Source of the DNA: Rallus limicola
Taxonomy: Eukaryota; Chordata; Aves; Gruiformes; Rallidae
NCBI GenBank assembly: GCA_022605955.1
Contig: JAKCOZ010000009.1
Coordinates: forward strand, 4,526,001 to 4,590,000
Length of the DNA: 64,000 bases
Reading direction: 5' to 3'
The notes beneath the pieces are model-generated. The model saw nothing but the letters and a program-made list of their open reading frames with translations. It ran no database searches and had not been told where the DNA came from. The position numbers were made by a program, and so were the translations under genes. Shown here one piece after another: positions 52,301 through 62,444 of the stretch; positions within the stretch are counted from its first letter, which is position 1; the number at the start of each line of letters is the position of its first letter.

Positions 52301-54453
52301 AGTTGGTCCATCTGCACTTGGTCCATCTTCTCTCATTTCTCTTGCTTAAATTTCTTAGGAGCAGAGCACAATCCTGTTATCCAATAAGTTACCCACTGGT
52401 AGCTGGATTTTCATTGAGTGACATCTGTCGCAGCCCATGGACATAGGGGGTACCGATGATTTTGTAGCATCTTTGTTTTGAGGGGTTAGTTAGATGTGGA
52501 CATTTTGGTTTATTGATGAAGTATTTGGAAACATTTTCATCTCCATTGAAGGCAGGGCAAGCTCACCTGTCGTCCTTCCACAGCCAGACGTGTCCAGAGG
52601 CTGTAGAAGGCACCAGGGATGGCACATGGCGTTAGGAGGCAAGGGGAAAGCCTGGCAATGATCTGCTGTGGGCTGATAACCTGTGTGCATGGGACTGAAC
52701 GCTCCTAAATTTGAGTGCTTAACAGTCTTGCCTTCCTTTCTGGATGTTTTCTGTCTGCCTGTGTGGGTTCTGCCCCTTCCATGAGCTCCTTCTTTTTATA
52801 GACAGGGTCTGCTAAAAGGGTTCTGGGACCTGCCAATGCCTTGCAAGGTGAAAGCAAAGCTTCACAGAAGCATTTACTGCTGCTTTGAGCCTGGCCTCTT
52901 CCCATTCTGCATTGGGGTCCGCTGAATCAGAGCTGGGATTCTTCTCTTTTTTAACCTGCTGCGTTGACATTATTCCAGCTGTGATGTGTGATGTTGAAAG
53001 GATGTTTCTTGGAGGCGTCCTGGCACAGAGCAAAGCTCAGCGTCAGCCCCGAGCTGCCCGTTTCTTCCTGACATCAGCTGCCCTGCTCAGCACCCTCTCC
53101 TTGTGCTCCAGCCCTGCTTCACAAGCTCGTATTCAGGGAGGGGGGAGTCTCTAATTTCTTTTAACCCACCTGAGCACAGAATGACAACGCGACATGATTC
53201 CCTAACTTTCCGTGGGCAGGGTTTGGGAATAACTGGTTACAGTATTCAGGTTCTTGCATTACAGATTTACCAAATGTTTGGTTTTGGTGTGTATCAGCAG
53301 ACTCCAGGGGTCTCTGACAGCTCTCTCTGATTCACACTTCTGTTAGCTGGAAGCTCAGTTGGAGAGAGAAGTAACTGGTCGTGACAAACATCCCCCTCTG
53401 ACGCGGTGCATTGTATAGAACGATCCAACAGATATCCTAGTGAGTTTGATGGAGAAACGTTAGCTGCCCCCTTGCTTGCCAACCAGATGAGCAAAGCAGC
53501 CGGTCCGATCCTCACCAGCATCATTGCGTTCCTCCTGGCTGGGGAGTCTATGCTTGGGACACCTTGCCAGTGATCCCAGGCTGGGATGGTGACATTTGCC
53601 AGTGCCCTCAGCAGGGTACAGCGGGGTGAGGAGAGAGGCTGTGGCAGGCTGCGCCTATCCTCTCGCTGTTTGGGGTCCTTCACGCCGACAGAAGCACCTC
53701 CTGAGAGAAAGGCACTCTGCACCTCACCTGGGATGCTCCAGAAGCCGCCGCTTTCTGTCACGCATTGACCCTTGCATCAGGGCCAGCCACAATTCATCTC
53801 AAGACTGCTTCTGTGCATTGTAAAGCAAACATTTCCCCTGCCTGGCAGGCAGTATGCATCTCACGTAAGCTCCGCAGCTGGAGCGGTAATCTTTGCTGTC
53901 ACGGCGTCTCTTCCATTAGTTCCTAGGTGTGACCGTTGTTGTGCCGGAGGCTCAGCCCTGCCGTACCTGGAGCCAAGCGCCGTGCGTGGAGCACATTAGG
54001 TTCCGATTAACCATGGTGCTCCAAAAAGCCAAATCAAAGAAGGATTGAGATCAGCAGCCTCTGGAGGGCATTTCAAGGCCTTTAGTGAGTGACCACGCTG
54101 GAGCTTTTTTCCATTTACCTGGATTAAAATTTGTCACAGGGAAAATACAAGCAAATAGCGTAGCATCTGGGAGGTATAACGGCTAGCATTCGGCCAGCTG
54201 GCCAAAGGCAGTGGGGGGCGCAGGGGGGAACCCCCACAGCGTAAACACTGCTTGCTTAGCATTGGATTAAAAGTTATTTTTAAAAACCACGCTGGCATTA
54301 AAGAGACGTGTTTGGGACACCGGGACTCGCACTCTCTTCTTAGTCCCATTCACCTGCGGGTTTTGTTGGCCACCATTTTGAAGGTGGCGATGGGGGGGAA
54401 GGGGAGCCTCCCATCCCCCAGCACACACACAGCCTGCATATTTGAAAGCCTGT

Positions 54454-55035
54454 TGTCCTGGTTTCAGTCAGGATAGAGTTAATTTCATCTGTAGCAGCGG
54501 ATGGGATGCTGTGTTTGGGAGTTACAATGAAAGCAGTGCTGAGAACACCCTGATGTTTTAGTTGCAGTCAGACAGTCAAAGCCAGGACAGGTGACCCAGA
54601 TGGGCCAAAGAGAGTATTCCATGCCAATTACGTCCTGCCCAGGATAAAGGGGGCTGATGGGAGGAAGAAGGGGGGCGGTTCCGGGACACGAGTGGCCGGG
54701 ACGCGAGGGTCTTGGGGGACGGTTGGGTTCCGGGGCAGCTCTGGGTGGTGCGGCCTGAGTTGTGTGGTTGGGTGAGAAACTGCATTGGGTATCAATAGTT
54801 TCATATTCTTTTGCTCTAAAGTCCTGTCAGCATTGTTATATTTGATCTTTCTGTTCTCTTAGTAAACTATCCTTATCCCAACCCACGGGCCTCTTAGTTT
54901 CTTGGTTTTGGAGTTATTTGCCCCTTCCTTTTCCCTTCCCTTGTTTCCCCCCCCTTTCCCTCTTCCCCTGCTCTTTTACTTTAAGGAGCAGGCAGCTGCG
55001 TGGATCTCGGCCCAAGCCAGGGTGAAACCACGACA
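54454..55035 (+). mobile_element. Solo ERVL-type LTR, 582 bp
   Basis: It begins TGTCCTGGTTTCA and ends TGAAACCACGACA, which are imperfect terminal inverted repeats with the TG...CA ends of an LTR. The flanking 5-mers cctgt (54449-54453) and cttgt (55036-55040) match at four of five bases, consistent with an old 5-bp target duplication. Inside, in order, are ggatagagttaattt, ccctgatgttttagttgc, gggccaaagagagtattcca, a TATA-like ggataaaggggg and taaactatccttatcccaac, the layout of a common neoavian endogenous-retrovirus LTR. No primer-binding site, gag, pol or env sequence flanks it, so it is best read as a solo LTR left by recombination. Its transcription direction is the same as ACBD6. Confidence 0.85.
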
Positions 55036-55531
55036 CTTGTCTTCCCAATAACTTGCTCATAATGTTTCCGCTCCCTCTTCCCCAGCCCTGCTCCCTGTTA
55101 TGCTGAAGTCAGTGCCAGCCCCGTCACTCCTCAGAACAGGCATCTGCTTAAGGACCACTCTGGGACTCGGGCTCACTGTGTTAGTGTGGAATGATCAGTG
55201 GATGCTGCCCTCCATCCTTTCCTTCAGAGGTTTGGCTTGTGGGATCTTCTGGTGGTGCCCGTTTGCGTTACACCCTGTACAACCTGGGCAGAAATGAGCT
55301 TCAGAGAGGGAGTGCCCTCAAACCTTAGCGTGAGGGCCACAAGCAGGGTGTAGCAACACACCCCTATTTTCCCCAGCAAAAATGTGACAAGGATGTTTTC
55401 CTTTTTTCCTGCCCTCCTTTTCCCTTTCCCCTGCTCCAGAATCCATGGTAGGCTGTAGAATTTGCACCTTAATCCTGAAGATGATGGTAATTAAAAACTT
55501 AAGTCTCCATAAACAGATGCAAATAAATTAA

Positions 55532-55575
55532 AGAGGCAAAGGACTGAATTAGAGGCAAAGGACTGAATTAGAGGC
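55532..55575. repeat. 19-bp tandem repeat, 2.3 copies
   Basis: The unit agaggcaaaggactgaatt is present twice without a mismatch (55532-55550 and 55551-55569), followed by a partial third copy, agaggc. It is intronic and its origin is unknown. Confidence 0.92.
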
Positions 55576-56138
55576 TAATCCCGGAGGGGTAGTGAAAGCA
55601 AAGGGGCTGGTAATTCTTTCCTGCTGGTATTTCTCTGGCTCCCACGGCAAGATAAGGCTGCAGCAGGGTGAGAGGTGCCCGGGATGTGCCACGTGTGCGC
55701 CGACCACTCGCTGGCAAAGCTCTGCCTGTGCTTGCCGTGTGCAGGGATGGGACACGCTTCCCAAACCGTGGTGGCTGATGCTGTGACATACATGTTAGCT
55801 CAGAGGGGGAGCCGTGGGAGGATGATGTCTTCAAATCGCAGGGTTTGCCTTGCCCTTGTGCCGTACGTGTTTTACAAGAGTGACTCTGACAACCAGCTCT
55901 TGTTCCCGAGCACTGTGCATAGCCCCTTCCTCGCCTTCATCCCACAGGAATGCCAGCAGCCCACCAGAACTTACCTGGGCTTTGGGACCTGAATCCTGAA
56001 GAGCGAGGACCCAAGATGTATTCACCTGGGAGAAAAGTGGGAGGGTTTTCTTGCCCCTTTTGTCCTCCTTGCACTGAGCTGTGCTGGCATCACAGTGCTT
56101 TGCCGTTCTCTTGAATGGCTGGGATAGGCTGTGCTTGC

Positions 56139-56183
56139 CCAGAAGCTCTCTGTAGGCATGTCCAGAAGCTCTGTGTAGGCTCT
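56139..56183. repeat. 23-bp imperfect direct repeat
   Basis: The segment ccagaagctctctgtaggc recurs 23 bases later as ccagaagctctgtgtaggc. It abuts the CR1 fragment starting at 56190. Confidence 0.75.
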
Positions 56184-56189
56184 CCTGGC

Positions 56190-56458
56190 AGGACAAGGGG
56201 GATGGAGTGAAGCTGAAGGAAGGAAGGGTTAGATGAGATATTAGAGGGATGTTCTTTACAGAGAGAGTGGTGAGGTACTGGAACATGCTGCCTAGAGAGA
56301 TGGTAGGTGCCCCATCCCTGGGGGTGTTCAAGGCCAGGTTGGATGGGGTCCTGGGCAACCTTGTGTAGATCCAGGCCCTATGTTGGTGGCCCTGCCTGTG
56401 ACTGGGGATTGGAACTCTGTGATCCTTGGTCTCTTCCAACCCCAACCAGTCTGGGATT
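56190..56458 (+). mobile_element. CR1 LINE, 3' fragment (third variant)
   Basis: Sense CR1: aggacaagggggatggagtg, gagagtggtgaggtactgga, catgctgcctagagagatgg, gtgccccatccctgggggtg, ttcaaggccaggttggatgg and gatccttggtctcttccaac. The wording ccatccctgggggtgttcaa differs from both other CR1 groups in the window. It ends only about 350 bp before exon C, making it the closest transposon to an exon. Confidence 0.92.
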
Positions 56459-56811
56459 TCCAGAGGCGCACCGAAGCAGTGGGATTAGTGAGGGTCCCAA
56501 AGTAAGGCCATAGGGATTGAAATCCTTCCGTTTTATGGGCCAGAAGAGATCACACTAGGAACTGAGTTATACTCGTGTCATGACGTGATGCAGGCAACTC
56601 TCGTGTGTGGATGGGTATTGATTATCCATCAATACGGATTGATGGCGGATGATGAGTCAAAGCCTGGCTGCCAGGTAGCTGAGTGTCCTGGGCTGTTTAT
56701 CTAGTCAATTAAAACATTACTGTGGTTCAGCTTATGTGTTTAAAACTGGGATTCACTTCCATCCCCGTGCCGTTACCTATACCTCTAAAATCAAGTCTCT
56801 CTCCTTTTCAG

Positions 56812-56842
56812 GACGGGGAAGGCCAGACTGCACTCCATTACG
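56812..56842 (+). CDS. ACBD6: ACBD6 coding exon C (31-nt short exon, start of second ankyrin repeat)
   Basis: This very short exon follows the acceptor ctctccttttcag and precedes a perfect donor, gtaagt. It reads DGEGQTALHY plus the first base of an alanine codon, so it is in phase 0 at the left and phase 1 at the right. GxTALHYA is the canonical start of an ankyrin repeat, here repeat 2, at about residues 222-232 in human numbering. Joined to exon D it gives ALHYAAACEFLDIVELLL, collinear with the human protein as I recall it. Because 31 is not a multiple of three, skipping this exon would shift the frame and lose the real C-terminus. It is isolated by a 37.8 kb intron on one side and 3.9 kb on the other, so automatic gene prediction could easily miss it. 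Confidence 0.96.
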
Positions 56843-58428
56843 GTAAGTTGCATCTCGGCCTCGGTGTTCCCCCTTCACAGGAGGGGTTTTGCAGCTGGAG
56901 TAAATGCAAATTTCAGCAGATATATGAGCTGGGAAGCTGGATTTGATTAACCAGCGGCTCCCTGCACCGGCAAATCCCAGCATGGTGAGAATAGGAGCCC
57001 TAGGAGAAGCAGCAAGGAACACTGCTGTCCTCCCTTCATGGTCCTCTATGAATTACACCTTAAAGCCTCCTCTTTCCCTCAGTTCGTGACGCAGAAGTTG
57101 TCCTGCATGCCCGTGGGCCCCCAGGACATGGCTGTGTACCTCCAGCCCCAGGAGTGGCTTTTGTTAGAGGATGCTGGGGCGTAGAGCAGGGTCTGTGCTG
57201 CCTTTAGCAGCTTACACCAGTGAGGGGGAGAAGATGAGCAAGGCGGCCTTCCCCTCCTCACATCCTGGTTCTTTGATGGTGGCTGGGAAAGCAGCAGCTT
57301 CTCTGCTCCCAGAACCAGCAGAGCTGAGTTACACTTTGTGCCCCTCCTGTGCTGATGTGCAAATCAGATCGGAGGTTTTTGCAGCAACCCTTTTAATGGA
57401 AAGGTTGTTCCATCTCCAGATGAGAAGAGTGGAGGCGAAAGCGACACATTAGGCGATGTTGAGGTGCAGAGGAATAGGGCGGTGCTGGTGTGCAGGGAGT
57501 AGGTTTAGCCTACATCATAGTTTGCTCTGAAATGACATGCAGGTTCTTATTTCCTCCCCTCTCAATGGCTGTCGCTGTGCAGTTAGGAGCACACGTGTCA
57601 TCCTGAGGTGTTTGCGTCCCTTTCTCCCTGACGCTCTCTCCATGAGGATGCTGGTAGCCCAGCAAAACCGCTTTGCAGAGCCCGTCAGCCCAGGGTGCAG
57701 CATTCCACCTTGGATCTGAGCTACCAGGTTCCAGGGCCCCTGGACTGAGACTGGAATTCCAACAGCATACAATTTGCTGCCCCCTCCCCACATCATCTTC
57801 CCCATAGGATACCGCGTTTTTCCAGTTCTTACCCTACTGGAGTGACACATCTGTTGTTCAGTGCTTAGTGCCCCTTTCTCTGCCCAGCCCGTTCCACATT
57901 TAGAGCTTTCTCTCTCCCAGGGCAATGCTCAAACCCCCTCACCCCAACTCCCCGCTCTGGCACTGGCCCCTGCTTGCTGAGGGACGCAGAGGGGATTACA
58001 GTAGCCTCTGCAGAAGCACATGTGTGATTCATCCAAGCAAGCCCAGTACGTGAGGGTCGAGGACAGGGGTGCATCACTTCAACCCCTTTGCAGGTGGATC
58101 CCCTCTGGGTTGTTTGACACGAGCAAGCCAACAGCCCTGATTTAATCACTGTTACTTCAGAGAGGGCTTCTCTGAGCCATCCTCCAGCTCAGATGTTTCC
58201 ATAATTTCTGTGTTTTGTTTTCTCCCAGTGTTTTAAGTGTCACACTTTTTTCTTCCCTCCCTGTACATCATCCTTGGGGAAGCCTCTTTGGTCCACCAAC
58301 ACACAAGTGCCCACATGTACCTGGGCTGTCCCTGATGACCATCGCTGCGCCCAGGCTGTCCTCATTCCCTTACTTAGCTGATCCAGTCATAAATCACGCT
58401 GATCTGGAAAGACCTTTGTTAAATTATT

Positions 58429-58598
58429 CCCTGGGACAGGCTGCCCAGCGCATTGTGGAGTCTCCTTCTCTGGAGATATTCAAGACCTGTCTGGACACCT
58501 CCCTCTGCAACCTGTCCTAGGAACCCTGCTTTGGCAGGGGGGTTGCACTCGATGATCTCTAGAGCTCCCTGCCAACCCCTACAATTCTGTGAGCCTGT
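58429..58598 (+). mobile_element. CR1 LINE, 3' fragment
   Basis: A 170-bp sense fragment: ccctgggacaggctgccca, gtggagtctccttctctgg, agatattcaagacctgtctg, aacctgtcctaggaaccctg, ctttggcaggggggttgcac and atgatctctagagctccctg, with tail acaattctgtgagcctgtg. It is the same subfamily as the 8928 and 20981 copies. Confidence 0.92.
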
Positions 58599-59149
58599 GA
58601 AATGAGTGGATGGTTTTGATTCGAGTGGCTCTTGGCCTGAAAGGTGATCTCCCTGAACAAGCCTCCTGACACGCCTTGGTAAGCGCTTTGTACCCACGCC
58701 GTTAATCCCAGCCCAGCATGAAGACTCGCTGGTGGTGCCAAGTCTTGACAGGGCCTTTGCAAGTGTTGGAGCCTGTTCGGGGAAGGGTTAAATCCCGTGA
58801 GCAGGGCCAGCAAGGCAGCTGCCGCTTTTAGGGTGCCTCTGGTCCCTTTTTATGAGCCGGCGTGGCCTGACAGCTGTCCTTGTGGTGACAGCTCTCCTGA
58901 TTACAGCCCGTGTCAGACCGCATCCTGTGGCAGGTTATAAATCCTGCCTCCTTCCGATCGGTGCCGACCCCGGGTTTAATCGGAGGTTAAGTGGAGGCCA
59001 GCCAGCAGCACGCTCCGAAGGCACCGGCTCACCGGTGGGACCCACCACCAGACCAGCTCCCCTCCAGACCACAGGCACTGGTCGGTGCCATGTTGATCGA
59101 TTCAAGCAAGGTCTCCCCACTAAACGGCCCGTTAAGTCTTCAGCTCCTC

Positions 59150-59180
59150 TCCATCCATCCATCCATCCATCCACCCACCC
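59150..59180. repeat. CCAT tetranucleotide microsatellite
   Basis: About six CCAT units shading into CCAC units. It lies inside a long chance open frame, where it encodes Ser-Ile-His-Pro repeats. Confidence 0.88.
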
Positions 59181-59389
59181 GCCGGGAATACTAAAATCAT
59201 TGCTGCTGCCTCTCCCAGAGGAAATCAAGGCTTCTCTGAACGCTTGCCGGCCACGTGGCCATGGAGTGGGCAGGCTCTGTATCCTCATGGGCACTCCAGT
59301 TTCCCTGCAAAGCACCATCTGTTCAGCTCGTGCTGTGCTGTGCAGGGCAGTGGGAGGGGACGCTGGAGGGGAAATAAATAATAAAATTT

Positions 59390-59440
59390 AAAAAAAAAAA
59401 AAAAAAAAGAAAAGAAAAAGAAAAGAAAGAAAGAAAGAAA
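59390..59440 (+). repeat. Poly-A tract followed by GAAA repeat
   Basis: Nineteen A, then irregular GAAAA/GAAA units. AATAAA-like words precede the tract (near 59377-59385), as in a retroposed poly-A tail, but I recognise no retroposon body upstream and no clear target duplication. Confidence 0.85.
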
Positions 59441-60746
59441 TTCATCATCTGAACCCTGAGGATTAATGGAGTCGGAAGGCGAACTGCGCTGAATGGAAAT
59501 TCATCTTCCCCTGTGCCAGTGTCAGGGCTGCCGCTCCAGCCCTTGACAAATCGTGGGTCCTGGGGTGCGATAAATCCAGCAGCTCTGCTCATCCCCAGGG
59601 ATGGCTCCTGCCTGCCTAGGGACACGGGCAGTGACACTGGCAGCACCGCACAGGGAAGCCGCCTTTCCTTAGGCAGGCACTGGTTCTCCATCCCCACGAG
59701 CCACCACCGTGGCTTCCTTGGCACTCCAGGCGCTGCTTCCTGCAGCAGTCTTCTGCTGGCACCCTGGGACATGCCGTCCGCCCCCCAGCCCCTCAGCTTG
59801 GCCTCACACCCACCTGCTTCTTCCCCACTCTTCCCTCTTTTTTTTGTTTTATCTTCAGTACAAGCTGAAATCACACATCAAATTTAATTAAGCAGAGCTG
59901 CTTGTCCCTTTGGGTCAGGGCGAGTTGCAGCATGGTGCAAAAGACACTCTAATTACTGCAGTTAATGGCAAAGGAGAGTCAGTAGGTACCATCTAGAAGG
60001 GCCTGAAATATAATTAAAAGTAACCGCTGCCGATGCAAGAGGGAGCTGCTGGCTTTGCTGGTGTGTAAGGGCGCTGAGGCTTATCCATGAGGGATAACCC
60101 ATGGACTTGGACCTAGGCGGCATGGGAGAGTCCGGCTGGCGGATTAAAAATGGAGCTGAAAGACTTCCTGCGAGGAGAAGTGATGAATGAGCGCGGGACT
60201 GGCAGTGTCCCACCCAGACGCGCTGCCTGTTGGGGAGGCAGGGAAGGGGCAGGGCTCTGCTGGTGCCTTGTGAGTTATAAATGTGTTGTAACTTCTGGGT
60301 ACCAGAGCAGGCCAGGAAGGATTTGGCGCTCGCTCCGGTACTGCAGCAGCCCTGCCCAGGGGTCTCTCTCCAGTCCTGGATGTGAAGGAGAATCAGCCGA
60401 ACCAGGCCCTGGCACCGTGAGCACCACCCCAGGCAGGCAGTGCCCAGCAAACTGCAGGGGATGTAGGGCCAGGGTTTTACCCGCAGCACACCCGGCGTTT
60501 CATCCCGTTCGTGCTGGCTTTTCCCTCGCCTTTGCACGATGGAAGCCAAAAGCGAAGCGCTGCACCAAGTACCAAACACTGCCTCAAAGCGAAAGGAGCT
60601 GCTCCTCCCCGCCAGGTGCTGAGGCGGCAGTTCCAGCCTCTGGCACATGCCTGGGAAGTCACCGGCTATGGCACCAGTCCAGAAACCCCCATCACCGCCA
60701 CCTCAGGTCAGGAGCCCCAAACTAACCCTTCCCTTTCTCCCTCCAG

Positions 60747-60901
60747 CCGCTGCCTGCGAGTTTTTGGACATCGTGGAGCTGTTGCTGAAGTCAGGAGCCG
60801 ACCCCACACTGCGGGACCAGGAGGGCTGCCTGCCGGAGGAGGTGACAGACTGTAAAGACATCTCTTCGACCCTGCAGCAGCACTCTGCCAGCCGGACCTA
60901 G
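60747..60901 (+). CDS. ACBD6: ACBD6 terminal coding exon D (second ankyrin repeat and C-terminus)
   Basis: The acceptor ccctttctccctccag is followed by CC, which completes the alanine codon begun by exon C. Fifty codons and the stop TAG (60899-60901) follow. The exon reads AACEFLDIVELLLKSGADPT, then LRDQEGCLPEEV and the tail CKDISSTLQQHSASRT. It contains the rest of ankyrin repeat 2 (EFLDIVELLLKSGADPTLRD, with the usual helix-2 and GADP turn) and a short polar C-terminus of the same length as the human one. It corresponds to about residues 233-282. With the three other exons it gives an open frame of 382 nt with no internal stop, including the split first codon, which supports an intact gene and not a pseudogene. 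Confidence 0.97.
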
Positions 60902-61350
60902 CCCTTGGAGGGCGGCAATAAGACCCCTTCTCTTCCCCCACCACTCCCTGAAACACCTCGGTGGGCAGAGCGGTTCAAAGGGGAGCGCTTGGAGCACAGG
61001 GTCTGGGTGGGTATTCCTGGCTGGCGCAGGATGGGAGCAGGGTTTTGCATGCTCTGACATTTACCAGTATGGGGGAGTGGGTAGGGGTGGGAGAAGGGGA
61101 GGGAAGGGACAGAAGGCCTGAAGAAGCCCCCAGACATTGTTTTAGTTTATTGAACACGGGTCCTGCACCCCGTGTCTCCCAGAGCAGCCAGGGCTGAGCA
61201 GTCAGCCCCTCTGTGGGGAGGGGAGGGCTGCTGGGCCAGGCAAGACACTCGGCCCTCCTGTTCCGGTTGAGTTTCGGTTTATTTTATTAATTTTTTCTTT
61301 TTCCTCTCTGAAACCTAACAAAAATACTATAAATAAAAGCAAAGCACAGC
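60902..61350 (+). other. ACBD6: ACBD6 3' UTR
   Basis: Sequence from the stop codon to the inferred cleavage site, about 450 nt, contiguous with the terminal exon. It is GC-rich in its first part and AT-rich in the last 90 bases (ttattaattttttctttttc). I see no downstream splice site that would suggest further exons. The cleavage position is inferred from the signal at 61332 and is approximate. Confidence 0.75.
61332..61337 (+). terminator. ACBD6: Polyadenylation signal AATAAA of ACBD6
   Basis: A canonical AATAAA about 430 nt after the stop codon. A GT-rich element (catgtttgtctgg) starts about 33 nt further on, the expected arrangement around a cleavage site near 61350. It is the first canonical signal after the stop. 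Confidence 0.75.
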
Positions 61351-62424
61351 ATTGGGACAGAGCCTCAGCATGTTTGTCTGGCAGGGAGTCCCTTGGATCC
61401 TTGGGAGCTCTGAGGGTGGGAGCTCAGGGCTATTGTAGCCCTTGGAAAGTGCCGCACACGCTTTCACCCCGGTGAGAGGGATGCGAAAGATGGCAGGAAT
61501 GTACAGATGTCCATCCACTCTTTGGTTCTCACCTAAAAGTGCTTTATAGCTGCTCACCATGCAGTCTCTTAGCAGCACAGCCACCCCTGGGAATAGAAAT
61601 GAGACCGTTCCGTGGGCTGAGGACTGGCTGGGATGGAGGCACCTGGGGGGTTTGACCCCTGGCAGCCGCTGCTGGCTCCTGACAGCTTTCCCTGACTGAG
61701 TTTGCTGCGCTGGCTCAAACGCTGCTGGCAGCTGAAGCACCACCATGGTGTGGCTCATGCAGGGACCAAATGGCTTGGGCACCTCAGCCGGACATGTGAG
61801 TCTGTGGGTCCTCATCCTCACCGGCTCATTGTTCCACTTACTTGGTACTGGAGGGGAGCGCTGGGCCGGGGAGCTGCATTGGTGTCTGTGGTTTGGATTT
61901 TAAAAAAAGCCCATTCAGGATTTGTTCCCTGAAGGCAAATGGAAAATCAAGCCTGAAGCTGGCTCAACTCTTAGCCCCGAGGACCCACAGTGGCTTCTGC
62001 TCCCCCTCACACTGCCCCCAGGACCCACAGGCAGGTCCCACCACACAGCCAAAACTCAACGGGTGCCAACAGCGACGCCCAGACACTTGTATCCTGATGC
62101 AGCTTAAGCAGAGATGCCAACCCCAGCGCTCAGAGAGCTACGCTGGGAGCCCTCCTCAGCCTTCGGGATAGGGAACACAGCAGCATCGAGGTTAGGGAGG
62201 AGTGAGGCTGCCCTTGTGCGGTGCCATACGGTGCAGGCACTGCCTGGCTTGATGGGTAATTAAAATAAAACCCCTCTGAAAGCGGGGATGGAAAGCAGCG
62301 GCCGTGATGTCCGTGCTTTCAGCAAGCACATTTGGGGGCTGAGCGCTCGGCCTTGGAGATGTTTATATCGCACTTTAGTTCTGGTTGTGAGGCTGGAGCC
62401 TTTCCAAAAAAAGAGAAAAAAGCC

Positions 62425-62444
62425 GGGGGGGGGGGGGGGGGGGG
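62425..62444 (+). repeat. Poly-G tract, 20 G
   Basis: Twenty consecutive G, then aggggtagagg and an A run (62458-62469). It lies about 1.1 kb past the ACBD6 polyadenylation signal, again with G on the plus strand. Confidence 0.93.

Larger units (their letters stand above)
18987..56811 (+). other. ACBD6: ACBD6 intron between exons B and C (37,825 bp)
   Basis: This intron makes up 59% of the window, from donor gtaagg to acceptor ctctccttttcag. Recognised contents: sense CR1 fragments at 20981-21401, 30851-31137, 31962-32460 and 56190-56458; antisense CR1 fragments at 26287-26373 and 40769-40910; an older antisense LINE relic at 27960-28310; MIR-like relics at 32691-32815, 39680-39842 and 42511-42618; a solo LTR at 54454-55035; poly-T tracts near 20364-20382 and 20693-20711; microsatellites at 31366-31462 and 40587-40618; and poly-G tracts at 36725-36752 and 38956-38974. 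Between these lie unique blocks (about 21402-26286, 28311-30850, 32816-39679 and 42619-54453) in which I recognise no exon. Some are rich in TAATTA and similar homeodomain-type words, for example 29570-29680, but I cannot show conservation. Confidence 0.95.
56843..60746 (+). other. ACBD6: ACBD6 last intron, between exons C and D (3,904 bp)
   Basis: Bounded by gtaagt and the acceptor ccctttctccctccag. It contains a sense CR1 fragment (58429-58598), a CCAT repeat (59150-59180) and a poly-A/GAAA tract (59390-59440). From about 58700 onward the base composition becomes GC-rich, and several long chance frames appear on both strands (for example 58852-59391 and 59962-60648 on the minus strand); none resembles a known protein. 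Confidence 0.95.

Noticed and set aside
53294..53761. 155-codon minus-strand frame
   Set aside because: There is no recognisable domain, it has short overlapping frames on the other strand, and no splice context.
58852..59391. Open frame of 179 codons, plus strand
   Set aside because: It runs through a CCAT microsatellite into a poly-A tract in GC-rich intronic sequence and resembles no protein I know.
59962..60648. Open frame of 228 codons, minus strand
   Set aside because: It overlaps a 191-codon frame on the other strand in GC-rich DNA beside exon D. There is no domain; stop-poor composition explains it.
60916..60921. AATAAG just after the ACBD6 stop codon
   Set aside because: It is only about 15 nt past the stop, is a weak variant, and has no suitable downstream element. 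The canonical signal at 61332 is preferred.
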